From JAZUCL01 sp045639125 (GTDB lineage: Bacteria; Bacillota; Clostridia; Oscillospirales; QAMX01), in assembly GCA_045639125.1 (NCBI GenBank), contig JAZUCL010000010.1:41869-105868 (forward strand): DNA of 64,000 nucleotides, in the 5' to 3' direction. Under the pieces are notes generated by a model. It worked only from the letters and a program-made list of their open reading frames with translations. It did not search any database and was not told the DNA's origin. Shown one piece after another: positions 53,375 through 61,644 of this stretch. The position numbers and the translations under genes were made by a program. How positions within the stretch are numbered: the first letter of the stretch is position 1; each line of letters begins with the position of its first letter.

Positions 53375-53776
53375 TTATTTAAGCATCGCACCTGCGACAC
53401 TACCAAGCGTACCACCTAAAACACTGGATATGAGTATAGGCAACACGCCATTTTGTGGAAATAATCCCTCTAAAAAGAGAGCGCCAAGTACCACAAGGAT
53501 AATAAACAGGAACGACCCTGTTACAATCCCCGTCAACAATGCACGTCTACCGATTACACGTGCGGAGAAAAAGCCTGCTGATACTGCACCAACAGCACAT
53601 ATACCGACTGACATTCCGTCAATTAATGACTCGGACATATTGCCAGATACCACAAGCAAAGCACATATAAACGGTATTGCCAACGTAATAACTACACCTA
53701 TTACAGCAGAAATACCAATCAGCGCTATTTCTTGCGTCAGCCGCAACTGTGTGTTGATAGAATGGTCTTTACGCAA
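53375..53776 (-). CDS. TIGR04086 family membrane protein
   Basis: 133 aa with four hydrophobic segments (about 17-44, 55-73, 81-104, 111-131), glycine-rich packing (GAVSAGFFSARVIGRRALLTG) and a small gap (27 nt) before scfA. It fits the TIGR04086 family found between yajC and the SCIFF genes in clostridia. Function unknown; the conserved context suggests involvement with the peptide. Confidence 0.85.
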   Translation of the reverse strand: MRKDHSINTQLRLTQEIALIGISAVIGVVITLAIPFICALLVVSGNMSESLIDGMSVGICAVGAVSAGFFSARVIGRRALLTGIVTGSFLFIILVVLGALFLEGLFPQNGVLPILISSVLGGTLGSVAGAMLK

Positions 53777-53785
53777 AATCCATCA

Positions 53786-53824
53786 CTCCCGAATATGAAT
53801 TGATGGTTCTATCCTATTCGGGAG
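53786..53824. other. Intergenic hairpin between yajC and the TIGR04086 gene
   Basis: Arms CTCCCGAATA and TATTCGGGAG around about 19 nt. No T-run follows on the minus strand, so it may attenuate or process the yajC-scf transcript. Confidence 0.55.
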
Positions 53825-53853
53825 AGAGTGGATTCATTACCTAAAGCATACGT

Positions 53854-54201
53854 TTAGTCGGAGATTTTTGTTTCCTTTGCGCCGATTGCCCAACGCTGTA
53901 CAGTAATACGAACCTTATTTGCACCACTTTCGATGGTAATAAGATCGTCTTTAATGTTGCAGACACGACCAACTATACCGCCACGAGTGATTACATCATC
54001 ACCAACTTCAAGACCTCTACGCATATCGTTTTCCTGTTTCTCTTTTTTACGCTGTGGGCGAATAAGGAAGAAATAGAAAACAACGAAAACAATTACGATA
54101 GGCAGAATTTGTGGAATAAGAGCCGTCATATCTCCTTGAGGAGTGGCGGTGTTTGCTGCTGTCAGTGGGAATGTCGACATAGAACCGAATAATCCTGTCA
54201 T
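53854..54201 (-). CDS. yajC: Preprotein translocase accessory subunit YajC
   Basis: 115 aa: short N-terminus, one membrane segment (about 25-45, LPIVIVFVVFYFFLIRPQRKK) and the soluble YajC domain (LEVGDDVITRGGIVGRVCNI). YajC binds SecDF. ATG 54201 (MTGLFGSM) follows GGAGGTG; the longer frame lacks a ribosome binding site. It is the first gene of the yajC-TIGR04086-scfA-scfB run. Confidence 0.93.
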   Translation of the reverse strand: MTGLFGSMSTFPLTAANTATPQGDMTALIPQILPIVIVFVVFYFFLIRPQRKKEKQENDMRRGLEVGDDVITRGGIVGRVCNIKDDLITIESGANKVRITVQRWAIGAKETKISD

Positions 54202-54284
54202 TGATACACCTCCAAATGTGTTGTAAGCCGTATTTCCTCTGCCAAATCGGCAAAGAATAAAACCATCTACAGACTCCAAACTAC

Positions 54285-54313
54285 ATTATACAATTATTTT
54301 TTCAATATTACAA
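54285..54313 (-). promoter_or_regulatory. Sigma-A promoter of yajC and the scf genes
   Basis: Minus strand: TTGTAA (54313-54308), 17-bp spacer, TATAAT (54290-54285), about 85 nt before the yajC start. Confidence 0.72.
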
Positions 54314-54380
54314 GTAGTTTCAGTAAATTTTAAGTCTTTGTGTGAAAAATTTTATTATTACATCATAAGGAGCCGTCATT

Positions 54381-55085
54381 ATGATTATTTCCCTTGTTAG
54401 AACTCTCATTCTCTATGGACTCATTGTTTTATTTATGCGTCTTATGGGAAAAAGGCAGTTAGGTCAACTTGAACCATCAGAACTTGTTGTTTCAATTATG
54501 ATTTCCGACCTTGCCGCCGTTCCCATGCAAAACCCGGGTATACCACTTATTGCAGGTGTTGTACCTATTGTCACTCTATACTGTGCAGAGATGATTTTAA
54601 GTATATTGTGCAAAAAATCTATGTCGATACGAAAACTACTTTGCGGACACCCAAGTATTATCATTTTAGACGGTGTTATAAATCAAGATGAACTTAAACG
54701 ACTTCGTATAAGTGTTACGGAACTTTTAGAGGAACTGCGTCTAAAAGACGTATTTGACATTTCAGAAGTCAGTTGCGGATATTTGGAAACAAACGGGCAG
54801 TTAAGCGTACTTCTAAAGCCCAATGCTCGTAATGTTACTGTCGGTGATATGAATATACCAACTGAAAACAAAGCAACAAATTATATTACAGTCATTGCCT
54901 GTGGTAAACTTATCAAGGAAAACTTATATGCTTGTGGGCGTGATGAAAAGTGGCTTGAAAAACGACTAAAAAAAGAGAAAGTACGATCATATCGTGACGT
55001 ATTTCTTCTGATTGTTGATGACGTTGGTAATAGTGTTTTAATACCCAAAGCACCTGACAGAAAGCCTACCGAGAAAGATGCTTAA
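54381..55085 (+). CDS. DUF421 family membrane protein (YetF/YrbG-like)
   Basis: 234 aa: three membrane segments in the first ~75 residues with LMRLMGKRQLGQLEPSELVV and MISDLAAVPM, then a cytoplasmic DUF421 domain (IILDGVINQDELKRLRIS, LLEELRLKDVFDISEV). DUF421 proteins of spore-formers occur near sporulation or germination genes; their function is unknown. AAGGAG precedes the ATG. A DUF4363 gene follows, the usual pairing. Confidence 0.9.
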   Translation: MIISLVRTLILYGLIVLFMRLMGKRQLGQLEPSELVVSIMISDLAAVPMQNPGIPLIAGVVPIVTLYCAEMILSILCKKSMSIRKLLCGHPSIIILDGVINQDELKRLRISVTELLEELRLKDVFDISEVSCGYLETNGQLSVLLKPNARNVTVGDMNIPTENKATNYITVIACGKLIKENLYACGRDEKWLEKRLKKEKVRSYRDVFLLIVDDVGNSVLIPKAPDRKPTEKDA

Positions 55086-55105
55086 CTATAAAACGGAGAG
55101 TTAAA

Positions 55106-55504
55106 ATGAAAATTGACAGAAATATCCTTAACTTAATAATCACATTGGCAGTATTTGTTGCCCTTATTTTTGCAGGAGTTGCAAATTTATCCTCTGCACA
55201 AAAGCGGTGTGACGCCTTTTTAGAGTATGCCGACAGTTGTATGACGGCCTGTGCAAATGACGACAGTGTGACAGCCCTTGAAACCCTTGACGAGTTTCGC
55301 AAATCTTGGGACAGTCAAAGTCTGTATTTAGCGGCAATATTTGAGCATACAAAATTTGAAAGCGTCGAAGTTTCACTTTCCCTTGCAAAGGCTTCTCTTA
55401 TTTACAACGACACCCGAAGTGCATATACACATCTCACATCGCTACGGCAGATGATAGAACAACTTAAAGATGTCGAGGCATTTGAACTTGAAAATATCTT
55501 GTGA
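55106..55504 (+). CDS. DUF4363 family protein
   Basis: 132 aa: N-terminal membrane anchor (about 8-25) and a helical extracytoplasmic domain with W-D-S and LYLAAIFEHTKFESVEVSL, typical of DUF4363, which usually accompanies DUF421. 20 nt after DUF421 with a GGAGAG ribosome binding site, so co-transcribed. Function unknown. Confidence 0.85.
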   Translation: MKIDRNILNLIITLAVFVALIFAGVANLSSAQKRCDAFLEYADSCMTACANDDSVTALETLDEFRKSWDSQSLYLAAIFEHTKFESVEVSLSLAKASLIYNDTRSAYTHLTSLRQMIEQLKDVEAFELENIL

Positions 55505-55557
55505 TTTTTATAATTTCCGTGTATACTGTAATTACATTCTATTACACGGAGGCTTAT

Positions 55558-56148
55558 ATGAACTTTGCAAAAATATGCACAACCTTACAAGATAATAATA
55601 AACTGATAGAATTTTCCTTTGATTTAACGAAAGATATTCCAAATGATATTGATTTTACAAATGATACCATTCCTCTTTTTACAAACTTTGGAACAGATAT
55701 TTTAAGTAACCAATATGTTCTTTTCTACGAAAACGCATTATCCAATATATGTAACTTGTGCGACAAATCGAACACTGTCGTAATTTCACCGTCACGACAC
55801 AGTATTCTTCGTAGCGGAAAGGCAATCTCTGACTTTTTGGTTCGTGCAGACAGAGATAATCTTTTTGTACTTCTCTCACCTGCCCAACTTCTGACAAACT
55901 CTTCAGAGGACGAAATGTTTTACGCTCTTGACGGACATATATACGGTATTTACGCCACAGATATTGATTTGACAACTGACAAAATCGTTACATTAGGTGA
56001 AGGCGACGTGTCGTGGACAACAGTCTTAACACTTCTTTCCGACCATTGCCCTGACGGCACAATATATCTGCCCGATACAGACAGATATACAGTTGACTGC
56101 GATTTTTTAAGAAAACTTGACGAAGTCGCTTGTCGTATGCTCGGTTAA
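55558..56148 (+). CDS. Orphan cytoplasmic protein, unknown function
   Basis: 196 aa, acidic, no signal or membrane segment. ATG 55558 has GGAGG at a good distance; an in-frame GTG upstream at 55501 would overlap the DUF4363 gene. Patches such as VVISPSRHSILRSGKAISDFL and NLFVLLSPAQLL suggest an alpha/beta fold. I recognise no family. It may be the third gene of the DUF421-DUF4363 unit. Confidence 0.6.
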   Translation: MNFAKICTTLQDNNKLIEFSFDLTKDIPNDIDFTNDTIPLFTNFGTDILSNQYVLFYENALSNICNLCDKSNTVVISPSRHSILRSGKAISDFLVRADRDNLFVLLSPAQLLTNSSEDEMFYALDGHIYGIYATDIDLTTDKIVTLGEGDVSWTTVLTLLSDHCPDGTIYLPDTDRYTVDCDFLRKLDEVACRMLG

Positions 56149-56173
56149 GCCTATATATTTTGTCACTTTGCCA

Positions 56174-56203
56174 TTGAAAAATGAATAGCATTTGTGATAT
56201 ACT
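56174..56203 (+). promoter_or_regulatory. Promoter of icd
   Basis: TTGAAA (56174-56179), 18-bp spacer, TATACT (56198-56203), about 43 nt before the start. Confidence 0.65.
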
Positions 56204-56245
56204 GTGGTTTGTATGGAAAAGAAACGAAATTCGGAGGAATTACGA

Positions 56246-57457
56246 ATGGAAAAAATTAAAATGACTACCCCTCTCGTTGAGATGGACGGCGACGAAATGA
56301 CTCGTGTTTTGTGGAAGATGATTAAGGATATCTTAATTCTTCCTTATGTAGACTTAAAAAGCGAATACTACGATTTAGGTCTTAAATATCGTGATGAAAC
56401 GAATGATCAAGTAACAATTGACTCTGCTCTTGCAACCAAGAAATACGGCGTTGCAGTTAAGTGTGCTACCATTACACCAAACGCAGCCCGTGTTAAAGAG
56501 TATAACTTGCGTCAAATGTGGAAAAGCCCCAACGGTACTATTCGTGCGATTTTGGACGGAACGTGTTTCCGTAAGCCAATTATTGTAAAGGGAATTGAGC
56601 CGTACATAAAAAATTGGAAATCTCCCATTACAATCGCAAGACACGCCTATGGTGATATATACAAGGCTACTGAGTTAAAAGCACCTGCAAATTCCAAGGC
56701 TGAACTTGTTGTTACTGACAGCGATGGCAAGGAAACTCGTGCTTTAATTCACGATTTCAAAACTGATGGTATTTTGATGGGTATGCACAACATAGACGAC
56801 AGTATCGCAAGTTTTGCCCATTCATGTTTTAAGTTTGCACTTGATGAAAAGCAAGACCTGTGGTTCTGTGCAAAAGATACTATATCCAAAACATACGACC
56901 ACCGTTTCAAAGACATTTTCCAAGAGATTTACGATAATAATTACAAGGCAAAGTTTGAGGCTTGTGGCATTACCTACTTCTACACCTTGATAGATGATGC
57001 CATTGCTCGTGTTATCAGAAGTGAAGGCGGATTTATCTGGGCGTGTAAGAACTACGACGGAGACGTTATGAGTGATATGATTGCCACCGCTTTCGGAAGT
57101 CTTGGCATGATGAGTTCTGTACTCGTTTCTCCTGATGGCACATACGAATTTGAGGCTGCACATGGTACTGTAACACGTCACTACTACAAGTACTTAAAGG
57201 GTGAGCCTACTTCTACGAACTCTGTTGCTACTTTGTACGCATGGTCAGGTGCTCTCCGCAAGAGAGGCGAACTTGACAATTTACCCGCTCTCTGCGAATT
57301 TGCAGAACGTCTTGAAAAGGCAACTGTTGCAACTATTGAAGATGGTGTTATGACAGGAGATTTGTATGCACTTTCTACACTTGCAAATAAAAAGACAGTT
57401 GACAGCGAAACATTCCTTCGTGAAATTGCTTTAAGACTTGACAAAATGTACGCATAG
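56246..57457 (+). CDS. icd: NADP-dependent isocitrate dehydrogenase
   Basis: 403 aa of the eukaryotic-like dimeric IDH subfamily (II), not the E. coli type. Motifs are [15 protein letters not shown] at the start, [34 protein letters not shown] (substrate loop), [34 protein letters not shown] and [20 protein letters not shown] (NADP site). It makes 2-oxoglutarate and NADPH, here probably biosynthetic for glutamate. ATG 56246 follows GGAGGAATTAC; the longer frame begins before that site. Confidence 0.95.
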   Translation: MEKIKMTTPLVEMDGDEMTRVLWKMIKDILILPYVDLKSEYYDLGLKYRDETNDQVTIDSALATKKYGVAVKCATITPNAARVKEYNLRQMWKSPNGTIRAILDGTCFRKPIIVKGIEPYIKNWKSPITIARHAYGDIYKATELKAPANSKAELVVTDSDGKETRALIHDFKTDGILMGMHNIDDSIASFAHSCFKFALDEKQDLWFCAKDTISKTYDHRFKDIFQEIYDNNYKAKFEACGITYFYTLIDDAIARVIRSEGGFIWACKNYDGDVMSDMIATAFGSLGMMSSVLVSPDGTYEFEAAHGTVTRHYYKYLKGEPTSTNSVATLYAWSGALRKRGELDNLPALCEFAERLEKATVATIEDGVMTGDLYALSTLANKKTVDSETFLREIALRLDKMYA

Positions 57458-57465
57458 CCAAAAAT

Positions 57466-57505
57466 TAGAACGCCGCCATACAGATATTTCTGTGTGGCGG
57501 TTCTT
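57466..57505 (+). terminator. Terminator of icd
   Basis: Stem built on CCGCCATACAGA / TCTGTGTGGCGG with one G-U pair and outer GAAC/GTTC, followed by TTTTATC, just after the icd stop. Confidence 0.82.
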
Positions 57506-57532
57506 TTATCTAAAAATTCACAGAAAAATCAC

Positions 57533-57560
57533 TTGTTCTTTTAATTCTTTGTGGTATACT
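57533..57560 (+). promoter_or_regulatory. Promoter of the GNAT-endonuclease IV gene
   Basis: TTGTTC (57533-57538), 16-bp spacer, TATACT (57555-57560), 35 nt before the GTG start. Confidence 0.6.
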
Positions 57561-57594
57561 AAACTTGTAATACTTGGAAAGAAGGTAATTTGCC

Positions 57595-58899
57595 GTGCTT
57601 ACCATTCACAACTTAAATGATCGCAAAGATGCCTTTGATACTGTATGTCGTTGGATTTATGACGAATTTATTGTAGGACAACGAGAGAGTATGTCATACG
57701 CCGATGTTGAAAAACTGTTTCGTGAAAGACTTGATACTAATTATCCACAGACTCTTGTCGCCGAATATGACGGCAAATATGTTGGTACAGTATCTCTTGT
57801 CAAAGACGACAAAATTGAAGATTGCACATACACACCATGGCTTGCGTCCCTCTTTGTACTTCCTGAATACAGAAATCTTGGAATAGCACGTTTACTTATA
57901 GACCGCTGTGCAAACGAGGCACGAAAGTTAGGTTTTAACGAACTTTATCTTCATACTGAGAAAACTGACGGCTACTACGTTTCTCTCGGTTGGGATAAAG
58001 TTGAGGAACGTGTTGACTGCTATGGTCTTGACACTCGAATTTACAAGATGCCTCTAAAGCCTGAACGGCTCAATATCGGCTGTCATCTGTCTGTAAGTCG
58101 AGGTTTTGCCCACATGGGTAAAGAGGCATTGTCTATCAATGCAAATACATTCCAATTCTTTAGCAGAAATCCTCGTGGCGGTGCGGTAAAGAAAGCAGAC
58201 CCAACAGATGTGGCAGCATTAAGAGCGTTATGCAAAGAGAATAAATTTGCAAAACTTCTCGTTCATGCACCTTATACCTTAAATCCATGTTCAATAGACG
58301 AAAAAGTACGAGACTTTGCATATCGTGCTATGTCTGAAGATTTGGAAAATCTCAACTTACTTCCCTATCAAATGTACAACTTCCACCCAGGCTCCCATGT
58401 AGGACAGGGCATTGACGCCGGCATCTCTCTTATATGTGACCTGTTAAATCGTGTATTAACTCCTGAACTTAAAACTACCGTACTGCTTGAAACGATGGCC
58501 GGAAAAGGAAGTGAAGTTGGCGGTACATTTGAAGAACTAAAACGAATTATAGACGGTCTAAAATTTCCTGAAAAAGTCGGTATATGTATGGATACTTGCC
58601 ATATTCACGATGCAGGATATGATATTATAAACGACTTAGATGGTGTACTTAATGAGTTCGACCGCATTATCGGTCTTGACAAACTCTGTGCAATCCACTT
58701 AAACGACAGTATGAATGAACGAGGTGCAAAAAAGGATCGCCACGCAAAAATCGGCGAGGGAAAAATCGGACTTGACGCAATGGTACGAATTATCAACCAC
58801 CCATCATTGTCCCACCTTCCATTCTACCTTGAAACGCCAAACGAACTTGACGGCTATGCGGCAGAAATCGAATGTCTTCGTAGTCATTATAGTGTATAA
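57595..58899 (+). CDS. GNAT acetyltransferase fused to endonuclease IV
   Basis: 434 aa in two domains. Residues 1-~155 are a GNAT domain ([22 protein letters not shown], the acetyl-CoA loop; [18 protein letters not shown]). Residues ~158-434 are a full endonuclease IV (AP endonuclease, three-zinc TIM barrel): [83 protein letters not shown] and FYLETPNE hold the usual metal ligands. It is normally a separate ~280-aa protein (Nfo). GTG 57595 follows GAAGG; no internal start with a ribosome binding site is evident at the junction. One role would be base-excision repair; the GNAT substrate is unknown. Confidence 0.9.
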   Translation: MLTIHNLNDRKDAFDTVCRWIYDEFIVGQRESMSYADVEKLFRERLDTNYPQTLVAEYDGKYVGTVSLVKDDKIEDCTYTPWLASLFVLPEYRNLGIARLLIDRCANEARKLGFNELYLHTEKTDGYYVSLGWDKVEERVDCYGLDTRIYKMPLKPERLNIGCHLSVSRGFAHMGKEALSINANTFQFFSRNPRGGAVKKADPTDVAALRALCKENKFAKLLVHAPYTLNPCSIDEKVRDFAYRAMSEDLENLNLLPYQMYNFHPGSHVGQGIDAGISLICDLLNRVLTPELKTTVLLETMAGKGSEVGGTFEELKRIIDGLKFPEKVGICMDTCHIHDAGYDIINDLDGVLNEFDRIIGLDKLCAIHLNDSMNERGAKKDRHAKIGEGKIGLDAMVRIINHPSLSHLPFYLETPNELDGYAAEIECLRSHYSV

Positions 58900-58927
58900 T
58901 AGTATAAAAGAAGAAAGGACGATTATT

Positions 58928-59215
58928 ATGAAAAAATCATTTTCTCTTGCGATCTTTACAATTGCTGCTGCAGGTGCAGCCGCTGCTTTAGGTGTACACC
59001 TTGCACGTAAAAACAGTGACAATAAACTTGTGGCAAAAATTACAGACTATATAAACGGCATTACAGACGCAAAAGACGTTGCCGTTGATGTTCCATGCAA
59101 GTGTGACTCCACTTGTGAAAGTGATACTTCCTGTGAAAGTGATACTCCTTGTGAGTGCGATACTTCCTGTGAGTGCGATACTCCCTGTGAGTGCGATGAC
59201 GCTTCGGCAGAATAA
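58928..59215 (+). CDS. Small anchored protein with Cys-Glu-Asp hexapeptide repeats
   Basis: 95 aa: MKKSFSLAIFTIAAAGAAAALGVHLARKN is an N-terminal anchor in which residues 5-22 are hydrophobic, then a ~30-residue linker, then about six repeats of the type C-E-x-D-T-x (CESDTS, CESDTP, CECDTS, CECDTP, CECDD), giving ten or so cysteines among Asp and Glu. AAAGGAC precedes ATG 58928. The spacing suggests metal binding; no homologue is recognised. A longer overlapping frame from 58715 runs through the nfo region and is rejected. Confidence 0.7.
   Translation: MKKSFSLAIFTIAAAGAAAALGVHLARKNSDNKLVAKITDYINGITDAKDVAVDVPCKCDSTCESDTSCESDTPCECDTSCECDTPCECDDASAE
59099..59200 (+). repeat. 18-bp tandem repeats encoding the Cys-rich tail
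   Basis: Units of the form TGTGARWGYGATACTYCY repeated about five to six times with third-position changes, in frame with the 95-aa protein. Confidence 0.85.
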
Positions 59216-59223
59216 GTCCATCA

Positions 59224-59262
59224 AAAGACGTTCCTAAGCCTAAGCAGGAGCGTCTTTTTTAA
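59224..59262 (+). terminator. Terminator of the Cys-repeat protein gene
   Basis: Hairpin AAAGACG..CCT / AGG..CGTCTTT with an internal mismatch and a loop of about ten, followed by a T-run. Confidence 0.82.
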
Positions 59263-59331
59263 TGAATTTGCAAAATATTATTTCCAATTAAGTATGATAT
59301 AATATTTTTTATCTCGGAAAGGTTGAGTGTT

Positions 59332-60000
59332 GTGGCAAGACTGCTCATTACAGATGATGAATCGGGCATTAGAGATATAATAAGAAAGTACGCTGTTTTT
59401 GAAAACTATACGGTAGACGAGGCTGTCAACGGCATTGAGGCTGTCAATAAGTGTCGTGAAAACAAATACGACCTTGTAATTTTAGATATTATGATGCCTT
59501 TAATGGACGGATATACTGCTTGTCGGGAAATCCGCAAAAACAGTTGCGTTCCTATTCTCATGCTGTCTGCCCGTGGTGAAGAATACGACAAAATCAGAGG
59601 TTTTGAGTTAGGTGTTGATGACTATGTTGTTAAGCCTTTCTCACCAAAGGAACTTATGATGCGTATCGGTGCTATTTTGAAGCGTACAAACGCTTTAGAA
59701 AATGCACATGACTCCATTTCTTTCGAGGGCCTTTGTGTTGATTTCACAGCACGTATAGTATCTATTGACGGTGTACGCTGTGATTTATCTCCTAAAGAAT
59801 ACGACCTTCTTTTCTACATGGTACGTAATCGAGGTATCGCTTTAAGTCGTGAAAAACTAATTTCTGACGTTTGGGGTTGGGACTTTTTTGGTGACGACAG
59901 GACACTTGACACTCACATTAAACTTCTTAGAAAAAGTCTTGGTGACTACGCCAAATTCATTGTAACATTACGAGGGGTGGGATATCGTTTTGAAGCGTAA
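59332..60000 (+). CDS. OmpR/PhoB-type response regulator
   Basis: About 222 aa. Receiver domain (1-115) with acidic ITDDESG, phospho-acceptor Asp in LVILDIMMPLMDG, LSARGEE (Thr/Ser switch region) and VVKPFSPKEL; C-terminal winged helix (about 125-222) with LSPKEYDLLFYMVRN and RGVGYRFEA. GTG 59332 (MARLLITDDE) lies nine bases after GGAAAGG; a TTG at 59323 is in frame but too close. A TATAAT at 59298-59303 is the likely -10. It overlaps the kinase gene by 11 nt, so the two form a pair. The input signal is unknown. Confidence 0.93.
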   Translation: MARLLITDDESGIRDIIRKYAVFENYTVDEAVNGIEAVNKCRENKYDLVILDIMMPLMDGYTACREIRKNSCVPILMLSARGEEYDKIRGFELGVDDYVVKPFSPKELMMRIGAILKRTNALENAHDSISFEGLCVDFTARIVSIDGVRCDLSPKEYDLLFYMVRNRGIALSREKLISDVWGWDFFGDDRTLDTHIKLLRKSLGDYAKFIVTLRGVGYRFEA

Positions 60001-61438
60001 AGCAAGTGGCATCAAGTGGAAAATATTTGCTTACTTTGCCGTATTTGTAGCAGTACTTTTGACGCTGTTATGGACATTTCAGACGGTATTTCTTGAGTCA
60101 TTTTACAAGACTATTAAAAGTCATACTATCCGCACAAGTGCAGAACTGTTATGCAAGAATATAGAGTCAGATGACTTGCAAGCACTTGTGGAGCAAATTG
60201 CGTCACAAAATGATATGGGTGTTCGTGTGTTTCGTGCCAACGATAGAGAACTTGTCCCCTCAGAGCCATCACCAAACGATATTATAAATCGTATGTCTAT
60301 AGGCGATATATATCTTTACTATCGTAATGCAGTAAACAATGACGGAGTCGCCTTTGAGATAGTAAAGCCAAAGGTCAATGGGTTGTATCTACCTGGATTT
60401 ATGACACAATCTTCAACGGAAAACATGGTTTACGTAAGAGTTCTTACTATGTCAGACGGCAGAGAGGCTATGGTCGCCTTGTCAACACAAATTACACCTG
60501 TTGGTGCTACTGTATATACTTTGCGTATCCAACTTGTATGTATAACTATTATTTTACTTTTACTGTCCGTATTGCTTGTTTTACTTCTTTCTCGCAAAAT
60601 ATCAAAGCCCATTGTAACATTAAATGAAAAAGCGAAAAGTCTTGCTGTAGGTGATTACACAGCCGATTATACTGCTCACGGGTATCGTGAAATAAGTGAA
60701 CTTGGTGATACCCTCAACTATGCGGCAGGTGAACTGTCAACAGTTGAGTCTTTGCGTAGAGATCTTCTTGCCAACGTATCCCATGACCTACGCACTCCTT
60801 TGACCCTTATAACAGGATATAGTCAGGCAATGCGTGATTTACCCGGAGAAAACACTCCTGAAAATATCCAAATTATCATAGATGAGGCGAATCGTCTTAC
60901 ACTTCTTGTAAACGATATTATGGAACTTTCAAAACTACAATCAGGTGCATACGAAATGCAGTATAAGCCGTTTGCATTTACTGAAAGTCTGCGTGATATT
61001 GTTGAACGCATTTCCGTACTGACTCGTCCAAACGACTTAAATATTACATTTGAATTTGACAGAGATGTTGCTATATTGGGCGATGAAAAGCAACTGTCAC
61101 GAGTAACATATAATTTAATTCAAAATGCGATACAGCATATCGGCGACGATAAGACTATCACAGTAGTTCAAAAGATAAAGAATAAAACTGTTCGTGTCGA
61201 GGTCAAAGATAATGGTGTAGGTATCTCTCCTGAAGAATTGCCTCACATCTGGAACAGATACTATAAACTTGACCGCACCGAACACAATCGTAGTATGGGT
61301 ACGGGTCTTGGTCTTTCCATTGTTCAGGCAATTCTCAAAGCCCACAATGCACGATATGGCGTTGAAAGTACCAGTGGCTGTGGCAGTACATTTTGGTATG
61401 AACTTCCAATTTATGAGGAAGACATCACATATTTCTAA
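59990..61438 (+). CDS. Membrane sensor histidine kinase (HAMP, HisKA)
   Basis: 482 aa: first membrane segment (about 10-30), extracytoplasmic sensor (about 30-175), second membrane segment (about 178-200), HAMP (about 200-252), HisKA with NVSHDLRTPLTLITGYSQ (phospho-His) and an HATPase domain with NLIQNAIQH (N box), VKDNGVGISPEELPHIW (G1) and GTGLGLSIVQAI (G2). It starts with TTG at 59990 inside the 3' end of the regulator gene. It is the partner of that regulator; ligand unknown. Confidence 0.93.
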   Translation: MKRKASGIKWKIFAYFAVFVAVLLTLLWTFQTVFLESFYKTIKSHTIRTSAELLCKNIESDDLQALVEQIASQNDMGVRVFRANDRELVPSEPSPNDIINRMSIGDIYLYYRNAVNNDGVAFEIVKPKVNGLYLPGFMTQSSTENMVYVRVLTMSDGREAMVALSTQITPVGATVYTLRIQLVCITIILLLLSVLLVLLLSRKISKPIVTLNEKAKSLAVGDYTADYTAHGYREISELGDTLNYAAGELSTVESLRRDLLANVSHDLRTPLTLITGYSQAMRDLPGENTPENIQIIIDEANRLTLLVNDIMELSKLQSGAYEMQYKPFAFTESLRDIVERISVLTRPNDLNITFEFDRDVAILGDEKQLSRVTYNLIQNAIQHIGDDKTITVVQKIKNKTVRVEVKDNGVGISPEELPHIWNRYYKLDRTEHNRSMGTGLGLSIVQAILKAHNARYGVESTSGCGSTFWYELPIYEEDITYF

Positions 61439-61518
61439 CGGTAAAATAGCATAAGAATGTTTTGTTATTAACAAGACAAAAATTTTACGCCGTTTCTTTA
61501 AGAAACTTTCATTAGTCA

Positions 61519-61556
61519 AATATCCTCCGACAAAAAACACTGTCGAAGGATATTCT
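61519..61556 (+). terminator. Terminator of the two-component operon
   Basis: Stem AATATCCTCCGACA / TGTCGAAGGATATT with one mismatch, loop of 8, then CTTTT, about 80 nt after the kinase stop. Confidence 0.72.
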
Positions 61557-61586
61557 TTTCATAACACTATCGTTACAAATCAGGAC

Positions 61587-61614
61587 TTGAATTTGTGGCA
61601 AAGCGTGTTATAAT
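61587..61614 (+). promoter_or_regulatory. Promoter of helD
   Basis: TTGAAT (61587-61592), 16-bp spacer, TATAAT (61609-61614), 31 nt before the ATG. Confidence 0.72.
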
Positions 61615-61644
61615 AAATATATTATGCCTGTAAGGAGGTTAAAA

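Noticed and set aside
58715..58927. N-terminal extension of the Cys-repeat protein
   Set aside because: The extended frame lies over the conserved C-terminus of the endonuclease IV domain; a good ribosome binding site stands before ATG 58928.
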